Below the pieces are notes generated by a model that was not told the origin of the DNA, searched no databases, and worked only from the letters and a program-made list of their open reading frames with translations. The translations under genes and the position numbers were made by a program. This document shows positions 24,592-33,288 of a stretch of DNA of 38,261 nt, one piece after another (position 1 is the first letter of the stretch; each line of letters opens with the position of its first letter). This DNA is from Bacteroidetes bacterium UBA7692 (GTDB lineage Bacteria > Bacteroidota > Bacteroidia > Chitinophagales > LD1): positions 3,770 through 42,030 of the forward strand of contig DLGO01000036.1 of NCBI GenBank assembly GCA_002482725.1, read 5' to 3'.

Positions 24592-25125
24592 TTACTTATA
24601 TAAATTTTGTGGATCGGGGGCACTGCTATCGCGGCGAACAAAAGCAGCTATCAATAGCGATAAAATTGTATTGAATACCATAGCCGACAATATACCTATG
24701 CCGAAAGACTTTAGCGTAGGCGTATAGTCCTGCTGGCGTACCCTTTCCAAGGCCAATTGTATCTGATCTTCCGGGGTATTGAATTTCTCCATCATAGTTT
24801 GTGTATTTTCTATCGCTGCCTGCTTTATCATATCGGGTAGAGAAGGGTCGATGTATTTAAACAGGATAACAGAGAAAATATTGTGAAGGACAGAACCAAC
24901 TGCCCCTATAATAAAAACCGTAAGTAATGCCTGGCCAAAACTGTTATACCCTCCTATTTCTTTGCGGTAGGTAATACCACCGTAAATCATAAGGAATAAA
25001 AGAGGCAGGTAAAAAAGCATGGCTGTCCAGGTAGCCAGCGAAGATGGGCTTACAATATAAAATATCATCTGAAGCCCGATTACAGAAAGCGCGCCCAAAA
25101 GACCGAATTTAATAGCTGTACCCAT
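24592..25125 (-). CDS. DUF4199-like membrane protein
   Basis: The 177-residue protein has four predicted TM helices (about residues 6-26, 33-50, 68-92 and 140-165) with a polar loop, MMEKFNTPEDQIQLALERVRQQ, between the third and fourth. This layout and the motif YRKEIGGYNSFGQALLTVF match DUF4199, a family confined largely to Bacteroidota and of unknown function. It lies between the dihydroorotase-like gene (12 nt upstream) and the GT2 gene (1 nt downstream), so it may support the membrane glycosylation step. Confidence 0.8.
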   Translation of the reverse strand: MGTAIKFGLLGALSVIGLQMIFYIVSPSSLATWTAMLFYLPLLFLMIYGGITYRKEIGGYNSFGQALLTVFIIGAVGSVLHNIFSVILFKYIDPSLPDMIKQAAIENTQTMMEKFNTPEDQIQLALERVRQQDYTPTLKSFGIGILSAMVFNTILSLLIAAFVRRDSSAPDPQNLYK

Positions 25126-25137
25126 AGCCTTTATTTT

Positions 25138-26406
25138 TTAGTTTAGATGAAGCTTGTTTTTGTTGATTACCCCAATCACCTTTCCTGTAAAGGTAACTCC
25201 TGCAAATGGCGTATTCTTCGATTTTGACTGAATATCATCCACACTGAACTTCCATTCGTGTGTTGGATTAAACAGTGTAAGGTCTGCTACAGCGCCTTCT
25301 TCTATGGTTGCCGCAGGTAGCTTTAGCAACTTACGGGCATTGGTAGCAAACAGGTCCACCATTTTTTCGGCAGATACGCGCTTGCCCAATATAGTATTGG
25401 CAGCGGCATAGCTGCTCTCCAGTCCTACCACCCCAAAATCTGCCTTATCAAACTCCAGTTTTTTACAATCGTCTTCGTGCGGCTGATGCTGCGATGTAAT
25501 GGTGTCAATAACCCCATCCTCTATTCCTTTTACCAGGCCATTGATATCTTCCTGTGTGCGGAAAGGCGGATTCACCTTATAGGCAGTATCATAATCACCT
25601 ACTACCGTATCTTTGAACCACAGCTGGTGCGCATTTACTGAGGATGTAATATTCAACCCTTTTTTCTTAGCACCTTTAATCAGCTCTACCGATTTTTTCA
25701 GCGATATATCCAACAGATGCAGGCGCGAAGCTGTATAATCCAGCAGGTACAGGTCGCGGGCCACGCTTAGTTCTTCTGCCAGTGCAGGCAAGGCAGGTAA
25801 TCCAAGCAGGGTACTGGTAACGCCCTCGTGCATTACCCCGTTTTTGCTAATGCTCTTATCCTCGGGATGCAACATCAACAAGCCATCAAATGCTTTGATA
25901 TACAACAAGCCGCGCTCTACCGTTCCCGCGCTTGGGCTGGGTTTCAACCCATCAGAAAAAGCTACTGCCCCGCCGCTGTACATATCGTACAGCTCGGCCA
26001 GTTCTTTGCCATTATTGTCCTGGGTAAATGCACCTACAGGATGCACCTCTACCACATTATCGCCCGATTGTTTTCTTACATATTCCACCAGCGACTTGGT
26101 TTGCACCACAGGCTGTGTGTTTGGCATTACGCAAACATGCGTAAAGCCACCTGCTGCTGCTGCTTTGCAGCCACTTTCTATGGTTTCTTTATGCTCCAGG
26201 CCCGGCTCTGCAAAAAAAGCATTGAGGTCGACCCAGCCTGCAGAAATATGCAAGCCTTTGATGTCAAGTTCTTTGGTTTTACCCGAATTTTGCAGGTTTG
26301 AGCCAATTTTTTCAATCTTGCCATTAACAATGGAAATGTCTTTAACCGTATTGTGATGCTTAGATTCGGTAGCAATTATGCGCGCATTGCGGATGAGTAG
26401 ATTCAT
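25138..26406 (-). CDS. Dihydroorotase-like amidohydrolase, probably non-catalytic
   Basis: The 422-residue protein has the dihydroorotase fold and length: AAAAGGFTHVCVMPNTQPV, GGAVAFSDGLKPS, LMLHPEDK, LLGLPALPALAEELSVARDL and GLESSYAAANTIL. Key ligands are changed. The HxH metal motif with its following Arg (usual DxHVHxRxPG) reads DLNAFFAEPG. The usual QHVST histidine block is LLDISL, and the usual TDHAPH is SQHQPH. With both first-site histidines and the catalytic Asp absent it is unlikely to hydrolyse dihydroorotate. It resembles the inactive DHOase-type subunits known from some bacteria. It heads a run with DUF4199, GT2 and GT4 genes. Confidence 0.85.
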   Translation of the reverse strand: MNLLIRNARIIATESKHHNTVKDISIVNGKIEKIGSNLQNSGKTKELDIKGLHISAGWVDLNAFFAEPGLEHKETIESGCKAAAAGGFTHVCVMPNTQPVVQTKSLVEYVRKQSGDNVVEVHPVGAFTQDNNGKELAELYDMYSGGAVAFSDGLKPSPSAGTVERGLLYIKAFDGLLMLHPEDKSISKNGVMHEGVTSTLLGLPALPALAEELSVARDLYLLDYTASRLHLLDISLKKSVELIKGAKKKGLNITSSVNAHQLWFKDTVVGDYDTAYKVNPPFRTQEDINGLVKGIEDGVIDTITSQHQPHEDDCKKLEFDKADFGVVGLESSYAAANTILGKRVSAEKMVDLFATNARKLLKLPAATIEEGAVADLTLFNPTHEWKFSVDDIQSKSKNTPFAGVTFTGKVIGVINKNKLHLN

Positions 26407-26471
26407 TGATTTCTTTTACCGAAATACGAATATAGCAGATTTTGGCAAGGTGCCACAAAGCGGCTTTATAA

Positions 26472-27491
26472 TCAGTTGTTTTTCAGGAAACTGATGAGGC
26501 CGGGGAAGTAGTGCTGCTGGTCGTCCCAAAAGCAAAGGTGGCTACCCTCGGGGCAATAGAGGTAAGTGCCCTTCTGTACCTTTTTACTGATCATTTCCAT
26601 GGCCTCCGGGTCCATACTGTCGTAGCGCGCACCTATGGAGAGTGTAGGTATATGTATGGTTTTCAGCTGTTCCGTAACATCCCAGCCCCGGAGCCTGCCA
26701 CCTGGCACAAATTCGCTCGGACCCTGCATCATTACATAAATAACCGGGTTCATGTGCTTAAAAGTGCGCTTAACGGGGTCCGGCCACTCCGCTGCCGGCA
26801 TGCGGCATATATGCTTTGTATAAAACTCATTGGTCACCATTTCCTGGTATACAGGATCAAAAAATTTGTTCTCCTTTTCGTAGGCAATAAGCGAGTCGAG
26901 CAAGGTTGGCCTCAACTCGGCGCGCAGTTTTTCATTGTACTTACCGTATTCGGTAAAGCTGGGCATCATATTGGATATTATCAAGCCCTTGATGCTGTCC
27001 TGGTATTTGAGCGCATACTGCATGGCCAGTATACCGCCCCAGCTTTGCCCCAGCACGTAGCCATTTGTATTGTTTAGCCCAAGCGCTATGCGCACCTGCT
27101 CTACCTCTTCGACAAACCTGTCCAGCGTCCACAGGCTGCTATCGGTCGGCTGGTCGCTGTAGTACGAACCCAATTGGTCGTAGTAGTAAAACTCAATCCC
27201 CTCTTTAGGTAAAAAACTTTCGAAGCTTTCGAAATACTCGTGCGTAATGGCCGGTCCTCCGTGCAGCAGCAAAACTTTTATTTTTGGGTTATTGCCAAAG
27301 CGCTTGGTCCAGACCTTGAACGTGCCCACCGGCGTCTCTACAGGAATCATGCGGATGCCGCCTGATGCAAAGCCCTCTTCTTTGAAATCCAGATAGGATG
27401 AAGATTTAAGTTCCTCCTGATGTGCTTTATCGCGGTTGCAGGCAGTAAGGGATAACAGAAGAACTAAAGCGAGTATATGGTAGAAGCGCAT
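26472..27491 (-). CDS. Proline iminopeptidase-family alpha/beta hydrolase, lipoprotein
   Basis: A lipoprotein signal (LLLSLTACNRD, C18) precedes a peptidase family S33 alpha/beta-hydrolase. HGGPAITHEYFESF gives the oxyanion hole motif HGGP, and YYYDQLGSYYSDQP is the characteristic DQ-G-S segment. The nucleophile is in VLGQSWGGILAM. The acid is likely in GARYDSMDPEA and the histidine in PEGSHLCFWDD. It should remove N-terminal proline or other residues from short peptides, outside the cytoplasm. At 339 residues it is a normal length. It is preceded by the flippase-like gene (10 nt), likely one transcript. Confidence 0.9.
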   Translation of the reverse strand: MRFYHILALVLLLSLTACNRDKAHQEELKSSSYLDFKEEGFASGGIRMIPVETPVGTFKVWTKRFGNNPKIKVLLLHGGPAITHEYFESFESFLPKEGIEFYYYDQLGSYYSDQPTDSSLWTLDRFVEEVEQVRIALGLNNTNGYVLGQSWGGILAMQYALKYQDSIKGLIISNMMPSFTEYGKYNEKLRAELRPTLLDSLIAYEKENKFFDPVYQEMVTNEFYTKHICRMPAAEWPDPVKRTFKHMNPVIYVMMQGPSEFVPGGRLRGWDVTEQLKTIHIPTLSIGARYDSMDPEAMEMISKKVQKGTYLYCPEGSHLCFWDDQQHYFPGLISFLKNN

Positions 27492-27501
27492 AACATATTT
27501 T

Positions 27502-28578
27502 TTATTGAACAGAAATGTTTTTGTTGACCCTTTTTAGCCAATAAGGCAATACAAACGCGCCGGCTATAAGGTAAAGATAGTAACTGAAAACACGCCAGAT
27601 AGTGGCAACTATTGCAGATAAGCCAACAGGAATGAACTCGCAGTTCATAGCCATGAAGCTAAGCTCTGCAAGACCGCTGGCACCAGGCGTGCTGGGAACA
27701 AGCAAGAATGACCACAATACATACTGCCTTGTAAATATCTCTCCCATATTGAGCGCAGCGACATTATCGGAGAAAGCGTAAATAACTGCATTGGCCAAAG
27801 TGTAGCGGCTAACCCAGGATATGAGTGTGGCCAGCGAAATGCGTATCCAGAATACAAGAGGCTTAGAAGAGAAGGTGGAAGAAGTAATTACTAAATCATC
27901 GCCCAGATTGTACAAGCCGTTTTTAAACCGCGACAGCCACCGGATATCGCCCAGCCAATGGAACAGGCGTTGCGCTGTTTTTGGGCTGATGAATAAACCG
28001 AAGGTAAGTATCGCCGTAAACAAAATCATCACTACATAAACTATCCAAGCCCCGTGCGATAGTGAACGCAGCCCCTGCAATATGGCATGATCTTGAAGGT
28101 CCGGGCATACGGCATTTACAATAAAGAGCGACTTGCCATACACCGCAAACAACACGCTGAAAACACCTACATAAGCCAGGTTGTCTAAAATAGTGGTGAG
28201 CATAATGGTGCCTACAGTGCGGCCATAGGATATACCCTCCCTGCGGAGTATAAAAAGCGCCAGCGCTATGCCACCCACAGCGCCCGGTGTGATGGCACTG
28301 CCGTACTCCCACAGCAATATTACCTGTAGCGATACCCACCAGCCGAGATTGCCGCCTGTGATTTCACGGATGCGGTACATATAAGCTAAGTCCCGGGCTA
28401 TAACCACCAGCGCCGCTAATATCAACCCTTGAATCAACTGCGGTGTAATGCTGATGCTGCGGAAAACAGCCAGGTCGAAATTGGTGTAAATAAGGTAACC
28501 GGAAACACCAACGCTTAGCAGCACAGGTATCAAAACCTTTGCCAGCGAAAAAGTAGGTGCCTGTTCCTGATGACTCAT
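27502..28578 (-). CDS. LPG-synthase-TM (UPF0104) flippase-like membrane protein
   Basis: The polytopic 358-residue protein has about eight hydrophobic helices. It contains the family-typical segments LWEYGSAITPGAVGGIALALFILRREG, GRTVGTIMLTTILDNL and, near the end, WSFLLVPSTPGASGLAELSF. It belongs to the lysylphosphatidylglycerol synthetase TM/flippase-like group, membrane proteins thought to translocate lipids. No synthetase domain is attached. I chose ATG 28578 (MSHQEQAPTFSLAK); an upstream in-frame ATG at 28635 adds 19 residues rich in Phe/Lys that do not look like the family start. It precedes the S33 hydrolase. Confidence 0.85.
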   Translation of the reverse strand: MSHQEQAPTFSLAKVLIPVLLSVGVSGYLIYTNFDLAVFRSISITPQLIQGLILAALVVIARDLAYMYRIREITGGNLGWWVSLQVILLWEYGSAITPGAVGGIALALFILRREGISYGRTVGTIMLTTILDNLAYVGVFSVLFAVYGKSLFIVNAVCPDLQDHAILQGLRSLSHGAWIVYVVMILFTAILTFGLFISPKTAQRLFHWLGDIRWLSRFKNGLYNLGDDLVITSSTFSSKPLVFWIRISLATLISWVSRYTLANAVIYAFSDNVAALNMGEIFTRQYVLWSFLLVPSTPGASGLAELSFMAMNCEFIPVGLSAIVATIWRVFSYYLYLIAGAFVLPYWLKRVNKNISVQ

Positions 28579-28710
28579 GGCGGCAAAGGAACTTTTTTTA
28601 TACAAAAAACCGTGCAAATTGACGGGAAATAACACTCTTTAAATAGAATTGCCCGTAGCACATAAACCAACTAATCGAAGCTGTTAGCATAAATGGCTTA
28701 ACTTTGCCCC

Positions 28711-29946
28711 GTGTTTTTCTTCAATATACCAATCGACGGACAAGGCAATTTCAAAATGGTTGCCAAAACAATTTTCGGACTGGAAGAGCTGTGCGCTACC
28801 GAGCTGCGCAAGCTTGGCGCCGAAAATGTAGCTACCCATAAACGCGCAGTAAGCTTTGAGGGCAACCTGGGCGTAATGTACAAAGCCAACCTACTGGTGC
28901 GCACCTGCCTGCGCATACTGGTGCAGTATGCCGAGTTTGATGTGCGGAACGAAAATGACCTGTACGACAAGTTTCACAACATACCGTGGGAACACATAAT
29001 AGATGAAACCGATACGCTGGCAATAGACACGGTATTGAGCACTGAGCTGTTCAACCACTCACAGTTTATATCGCAAAAAGCTAAAGACGGCATAGTGGAC
29101 CGTTTCAGGAACCAGACGGGCATAAGGCCATCGGTGGACCTGGACAACCCGACCATACGCATACACATACACGTAAACGCCGATAATAAATGTACCGTGG
29201 CGCTGGATAGCTCCGGTGACTCGCTGCACAAAAGAGGCTACCGCGAAAAGACCAACCTGGCACCAATAAATGAAGTTTTGGCCGCAGGCCTGATACAACT
29301 AACTGAATGGGACAGGCAAAGCACCTTTATAGACCCGATGTGCGGCTCTGCTACCATATTGATAGAGGCCGCCATGCTGGCAGCAAACATTCCTTCGGGC
29401 TACCACCGCGAAAGCTACGGTTTCCAGAACTGGCGGAAATTACTGGCGTATGAGGAGAATATGTGGCAAACCATATTTGATGCCGCGGTGGAACGCATAG
29501 ACACCAAAGACCTGGCCCTGTATGGCATAGAACTATCGCCAAACGTAGCCCGCAAAGGCAAGGAGAACGTGAAACGCTCTAAGACAGAGGACATGATAAA
29601 GATACGGAATGCCGACTTCCTGGAGTCGGATGTGCCGCCAATAGCAGGACCAAAGCCGGTGCTGCTGATGAACCCGCCATACGGCGAGCGTATGGTGAAA
29701 GATGATGTGTGGGAACTATACCACGAAGTGGGCGATACTTTCAAGAAAAAATACAAAGGTTTTGATTGCTGGATAATCAGCTCTAACCTGGAAGCACTGA
29801 AGAATGTAGGCCTACACCCTACGAGGAAAATACAGGTATACAACGGTCAGCTGGAATGCCGCTTCATGAAATTCAGCATATACGATGGCAGCAAGAAAAG
29901 GCCTAAAACAGAGGGTGAAAACGCTACTGATTCAGAAGTTGTATAG
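28711..29946 (+). CDS. THUMP-domain class I SAM RNA methyltransferase (RlmL N-half type)
   Basis: This is a predicted guanine-N2 methyltransferase for rRNA or tRNA. The start region (FKMVAKTIFGLEELCATELRK) leads into a THUMP RNA-binding domain, followed by a Rossmann methyltransferase domain with DPMCGSATILIEAAMLA (SAM motif I) and the catalytic NPPYGERM. RGYREKTNLAPINEVLAAGLI is typical of the RlmL/UPF0020 family. It corresponds to the N-terminal half of E. coli RlmL (m2G2445), not the fused RlmKL. The 411-residue frame begins with GTG 28711; the only near ATG is at 28756 and would cut into conserved sequence, so the GTG is plausible. Confidence 0.9.
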   Translation: MFFFNIPIDGQGNFKMVAKTIFGLEELCATELRKLGAENVATHKRAVSFEGNLGVMYKANLLVRTCLRILVQYAEFDVRNENDLYDKFHNIPWEHIIDETDTLAIDTVLSTELFNHSQFISQKAKDGIVDRFRNQTGIRPSVDLDNPTIRIHIHVNADNKCTVALDSSGDSLHKRGYREKTNLAPINEVLAAGLIQLTEWDRQSTFIDPMCGSATILIEAAMLAANIPSGYHRESYGFQNWRKLLAYEENMWQTIFDAAVERIDTKDLALYGIELSPNVARKGKENVKRSKTEDMIKIRNADFLESDVPPIAGPKPVLLMNPPYGERMVKDDVWELYHEVGDTFKKKYKGFDCWIISSNLEALKNVGLHPTRKIQVYNGQLECRFMKFSIYDGSKKRPKTEGENATDSEVV

Positions 29947-29969
29947 ATTTGTACCTTTAAATTGTATTC

Positions 29970-30608
29970 ATGCCAAGGCTTCTCGCTAAGTTTATATCCT
30001 ATATTTTCCACCCGCTGCTGTTTTCTACCTATGCTACTATTTGTATCATATTGGCGATACCGCACCTGTTTGGCAACTATACGCCAAAGGCACAGGGGCT
30101 ATGGGTGATACTGGTATTCCTGCTTACGTTTATTTTTCCTGTAGTATGGTTATTGATGATGAAAAAGCTGCAACTGGTATCGTCGCTGGAGCTGGATGAC
30201 AAGAAAGAGCGCATTATACCATACATAGCTACGGCAACATTTTACATGTGGACGTACCGCATGTTTCACCCAAGCCCGAGCAATGTGCAGTTCTCGAACG
30301 AGCTTATCTCCATTATGCTATTGGGTGCTGCTATATCCATCTTTATCGGCTTCTTTATCAATATCTTTTTGAAAGTGAGCCTGCACGCTATTGGCGTTGG
30401 TTCTTTCTTTGCGGTAACGCTCATTATCCTGAAATACTCTGACTACAACCTGACACTGCTGATTATTGGTTCGATAATAGTAGCTGGTGTAGTGGGTAGT
30501 GCGCGTGTGGCACTTGGCGCACATGAGCCTAAGGAGGTATTCCTCGGCTACCTGGTAGGATTTACGGGACAGTTCATCGCATTTAATGTGATACCGATGT
30601 TTGCTTAA
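29970..30608 (+). CDS. PAP2-like integral membrane protein, degenerate motifs
   Basis: The 212-residue protein has about six TM helices. Three spaced elements resemble the PAP2/phosphatidic acid phosphatase signature: DDKKERIIPY (K-x-x-RxP-like), SLHAIG (in place of SGH) and SARVALGAHEPKEV (R-x5-H). The first histidine site, flanked by SLH, and the R-x5-H block are retained, but the central motif is not canonical, so activity is uncertain. It may dephosphorylate prenyl or lipid phosphates. It is 23 nt downstream of the RNA methyltransferase and may be co-transcribed with it. Confidence 0.7.
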   Translation: MPRLLAKFISYIFHPLLFSTYATICIILAIPHLFGNYTPKAQGLWVILVFLLTFIFPVVWLLMMKKLQLVSSLELDDKKERIIPYIATATFYMWTYRMFHPSPSNVQFSNELISIMLLGAAISIFIGFFINIFLKVSLHAIGVGSFFAVTLIILKYSDYNLTLLIIGSIIVAGVVGSARVALGAHEPKEVFLGYLVGFTGQFIAFNVIPMFA

Positions 30609-30640
30609 AGCAAGGCGGAAATAATTAAAAGTCTTCTATT

Positions 30641-32269
30641 TTATTGAAAAGTAACCAACTCTTCGAACTCTGCTTTCACAGTTTCTAAATGTTGCTGCTG
30701 TTCAGATTCTGTCCATTTGAATGTGTCGGCCAGTATTTTGTTTGCCGTAGCTATATAAGCTGCCGAGGCAGGCCTGTTGAAGAATACATTACCACTGCGG
30801 CGTATAAAGAAATCTTCCGGTGTGTACACCATTTCGTTGTCTATCACATACTTCAGTTCGCCCAGCCATAAGCGTTCATCGGCCGCATGGCTTGGGAATG
30901 CAGCAGCATTTTCCAGCAACTGTTTCAGGTTGCTACCGTAGCGCTGGAACAGTGTTTCCAAGCGGACAGTATTGTATTCTTTTCCGATGGCTTTTAGCTG
31001 ATTGAAGCTATTGGTTACATCCTCTTCGCTTTCAAACTTGCCTCCGCTAAGGCGGTAGTTGGCAGTAAGGCAGGCATTCTTTTTAAGCACCAAAGTACGT
31101 GCCACTATATCTACCACTTTCTCGGCCATCAGGCGAAAGCCCGTAAGCTTGCCACCGGCTATGGATATAAGTCCTGAGTCAGAGATAATAATTTCATCCT
31201 TACGCGAAAGCTCCGATGGCGATTTGCCATCTTCATGTATCAGCGGGCGCAAACCTGCCCAGCTGGATTCTATATCCGCTTGTGTAAGCTTCGCCTTCGG
31301 GAAAATCTTGTTGGTGGCAGCCAGTATGTACTCCACATCTGCTTTGGAAGTACGCGGCCTGTTTATGTCCTGGTTGTACACCGTGTCCGTAGTACCTACA
31401 TAGGTAATGCCATTGCGCGGTATGGCAAATATCATACGGCCATCACCCACATCGAAGTAGGCAGCCTGCTTCAATGGCAGCTTGCTGTAAGGGAACACTA
31501 TGTGCACGCCTTTGGTCAGCTGTAGTCTTTTCCCTTTCAGGCTGTTGTCTTCTTTCCTCAGTTCATCTACCCACGGGCCAGCAGCATTCACCACTTTTTT
31601 GGCGCGGATGGCGATGGTGTTTTTGCCGATAGTATCCAGGGCGTTAACGCCAGTTACTTTACCCTCTTTATCTTTTATAAAAGAATCGGCACTGCAATAA
31701 TTCAGCAATACGGCACCTTCTTCAAAGGCACTTTTGCCCAGCTCTATTACCAGTCGAGAATCGTCGGTGCGGTATTCGTAATACAATCCTCCGCCTATCA
31801 GGTCATTTTCGGTAAGCAATGGTTCTGCTGCCAGTGTTTCCTCTTTGCTAAGCATACGACGGCGCTCAGCACTCTTGACACCTGCCAGCACATCGTACAC
31901 AAACAATCCCAGGGAACTGCTCTGCTTGCCCAGGGAGCCATTCTTCACAATCGGCAGCAGCATTTTTTCGGGTATTACCACGTGGCGGGCATTGCGGTAC
32001 ACTATGGCGCGCTCGCGGCCCACATCCTTTACCAGCTTTATTTCCATCTGCTTCAGGTAGCGCAAGCCACCATGTATCAGCTTGGTAGAGCGGCTGCTGG
32101 TACCAAAACCAAAGTCATTTTTCTCTATCAACGCCACTTTGATGCCGCGCAGGGCAGCGTCCAAAGCTATGCCACAACCCGTGATACCACCGCCTATTAC
32201 AAGTAAATCATATTCCGTTTCAGCTAACTGTTGTATAAACTGCGGACGATTTAACTGCGAAAAATTCAT
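30641..32269 (-). CDS. glpD: Glycerol-3-phosphate dehydrogenase, FAD-dependent (GlpD/GlpO type)
   Basis: This flavoprotein oxidises sn-glycerol 3-phosphate to dihydroxyacetone phosphate at the membrane and feeds electrons to the quinone pool. The N-terminal FAD-binding motif is VIGGGITGCGIALDAALRG, with the family block FGFGTSSRSTKLIHGGLRYL following. FAIPRNGITYVGTTDT, SSWAGLRPLI and ISIAGGKLTGFRLMAEKVVD mark the substrate and FAD-capping regions, and the C-terminal domain ends at residue 542. It is on the minus strand, 54 nt after the rhodanese-domain gene. No glpK or glpF is visible, so the glycerol route is incomplete here. Confidence 0.94.
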   Translation of the reverse strand: MNFSQLNRPQFIQQLAETEYDLLVIGGGITGCGIALDAALRGIKVALIEKNDFGFGTSSRSTKLIHGGLRYLKQMEIKLVKDVGRERAIVYRNARHVVIPEKMLLPIVKNGSLGKQSSSLGLFVYDVLAGVKSAERRRMLSKEETLAAEPLLTENDLIGGGLYYEYRTDDSRLVIELGKSAFEEGAVLLNYCSADSFIKDKEGKVTGVNALDTIGKNTIAIRAKKVVNAAGPWVDELRKEDNSLKGKRLQLTKGVHIVFPYSKLPLKQAAYFDVGDGRMIFAIPRNGITYVGTTDTVYNQDINRPRTSKADVEYILAATNKIFPKAKLTQADIESSWAGLRPLIHEDGKSPSELSRKDEIIISDSGLISIAGGKLTGFRLMAEKVVDIVARTLVLKKNACLTANYRLSGGKFESEEDVTNSFNQLKAIGKEYNTVRLETLFQRYGSNLKQLLENAAAFPSHAADERLWLGELKYVIDNEMVYTPEDFFIRRSGNVFFNRPASAAYIATANKILADTFKWTESEQQQHLETVKAEFEELVTFQ

Positions 32270-32323
32270 TGTTGTATTTCTTTTACCTGTTCTAAAACCA
32301 CCTTGTACGCTAACCTCCTCTGC

Positions 32324-32962
32324 TTAGTTATTGGAAAATTTGCCTGAGTCCTTTTCCTTTTTTGCTTTCACTATAGGAAGCTTCAGCTCCCTGAACTCAT
32401 TAAAATCGGCCAACACGGCACGTATGATATGGAAATCGTTTCGCTTGAAGATAGATGCGCCCGTCATAGCGTTGTTTGCATTGTCTGCTATTATATAAAT
32501 ATTCATATCTATGCTCAGGTCCTGCGTCAGTGCCTCCACATCATCCAATGTGATATTGGTAGAGTCCTCCAGATGCTCTGCGGCAAAGTCCTCTTCGCTG
32601 CGCACATCTACCAGGTAAAACTCATCGAAGTTGTAATCTATTTTAAACTCATCGGCATCTATGGCAATCAATAAGTCCGTCTTCAACTGTGCGGAAGTAG
32701 CTACATCTATATAACCCTTTATCCCACCGAAGCCTGTTTTCGCTATTTCGCGGATAACAGGAATGGCGTCGTCGGCAATAATGATAACAGTTTGTTCATC
32801 TTCTACCACTGACTGAAAAACAGGCAGGAAGCTAGAACCCCATGCGATATTGATAGCACCCTCCGGAAAGCTATCGGCAAATAAGTCGGGTGTACGTGTA
32901 TCTATAAGCAGCGTGCCTTCATCTATGAGCTGCTGCGTTTGCTGTAAAGTAAGTTGTTGCAT
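32324..32962 (-). CDS. Tandem rhodanese-like protein without catalytic cysteines
   Basis: The 212-residue protein contains two rhodanese folds. The first starts TLLIDTRTPDLFADSFPEGAIN and has VIIIADDA at the usual active-site loop; the second starts YLVDVRSEEDFAAEHLEDSTNI and has IYIIADNANNA there. In both, the cysteine of the C-x5-R loop is missing, so sulfur transfer is unlikely and a binding or scaffold role is more plausible. The start is set at ATG 32962 (MQQLTLQQTQQLIDEG); in-frame ATGs up to 33124 would add a hydrophobic non-conserved leader. It lies directly before glpD on the same strand, possibly sharing its transcript. Confidence 0.8.
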   Translation of the reverse strand: MQQLTLQQTQQLIDEGTLLIDTRTPDLFADSFPEGAINIAWGSSFLPVFQSVVEDEQTVIIIADDAIPVIREIAKTGFGGIKGYIDVATSAQLKTDLLIAIDADEFKIDYNFDEFYLVDVRSEEDFAAEHLEDSTNITLDDVEALTQDLSIDMNIYIIADNANNAMTGASIFKRNDFHIIRAVLADFNEFRELKLPIVKAKKEKDSGKFSNN

Positions 32963-33288
32963 ATAATTTGTAAAAAAGCAGGGCAAATGTACTGTTGTTT
33001 GCTGTGCTTTTTTGAAGATGAGATTTCTATTTAACGTATAATAATGACTATGAACTGATTGTATGAAAAACAGCAACATAAAACGCCGGAAAAACACAAT
33101 TGACGTAACGTTATAGATAAGCACGCTTCATATATATGGGGAAATAGAGGTCTCCTCTTTATAGAAAATACTGATATGAGGGCGGTTTGATTCGGTTTTG
33201 TGCTATATTCTTTTATTTTTGCGCTCCTTTAATAAAAAATTTACACTTTTTGTTGAAAGGGATATCAAAAACAAATTATAACTAACAC
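32963..33288. promoter_or_regulatory. Divergent intergenic region with hppA promoter candidate
   Basis: This 326-bp region separates the rhodanese gene from hppA. A Bacteroidota -7 box, TATTTTTG, stands at 33214-33221, giving hppA a leader of about 60 nt. A -33 TTTG at the ideal 19-nt distance is not exact. The rest is AT-rich with no convincing gene or RNA structure. The frame running upstream of the rhodanese start to 33124 looks non-coding. Confidence 0.45.
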
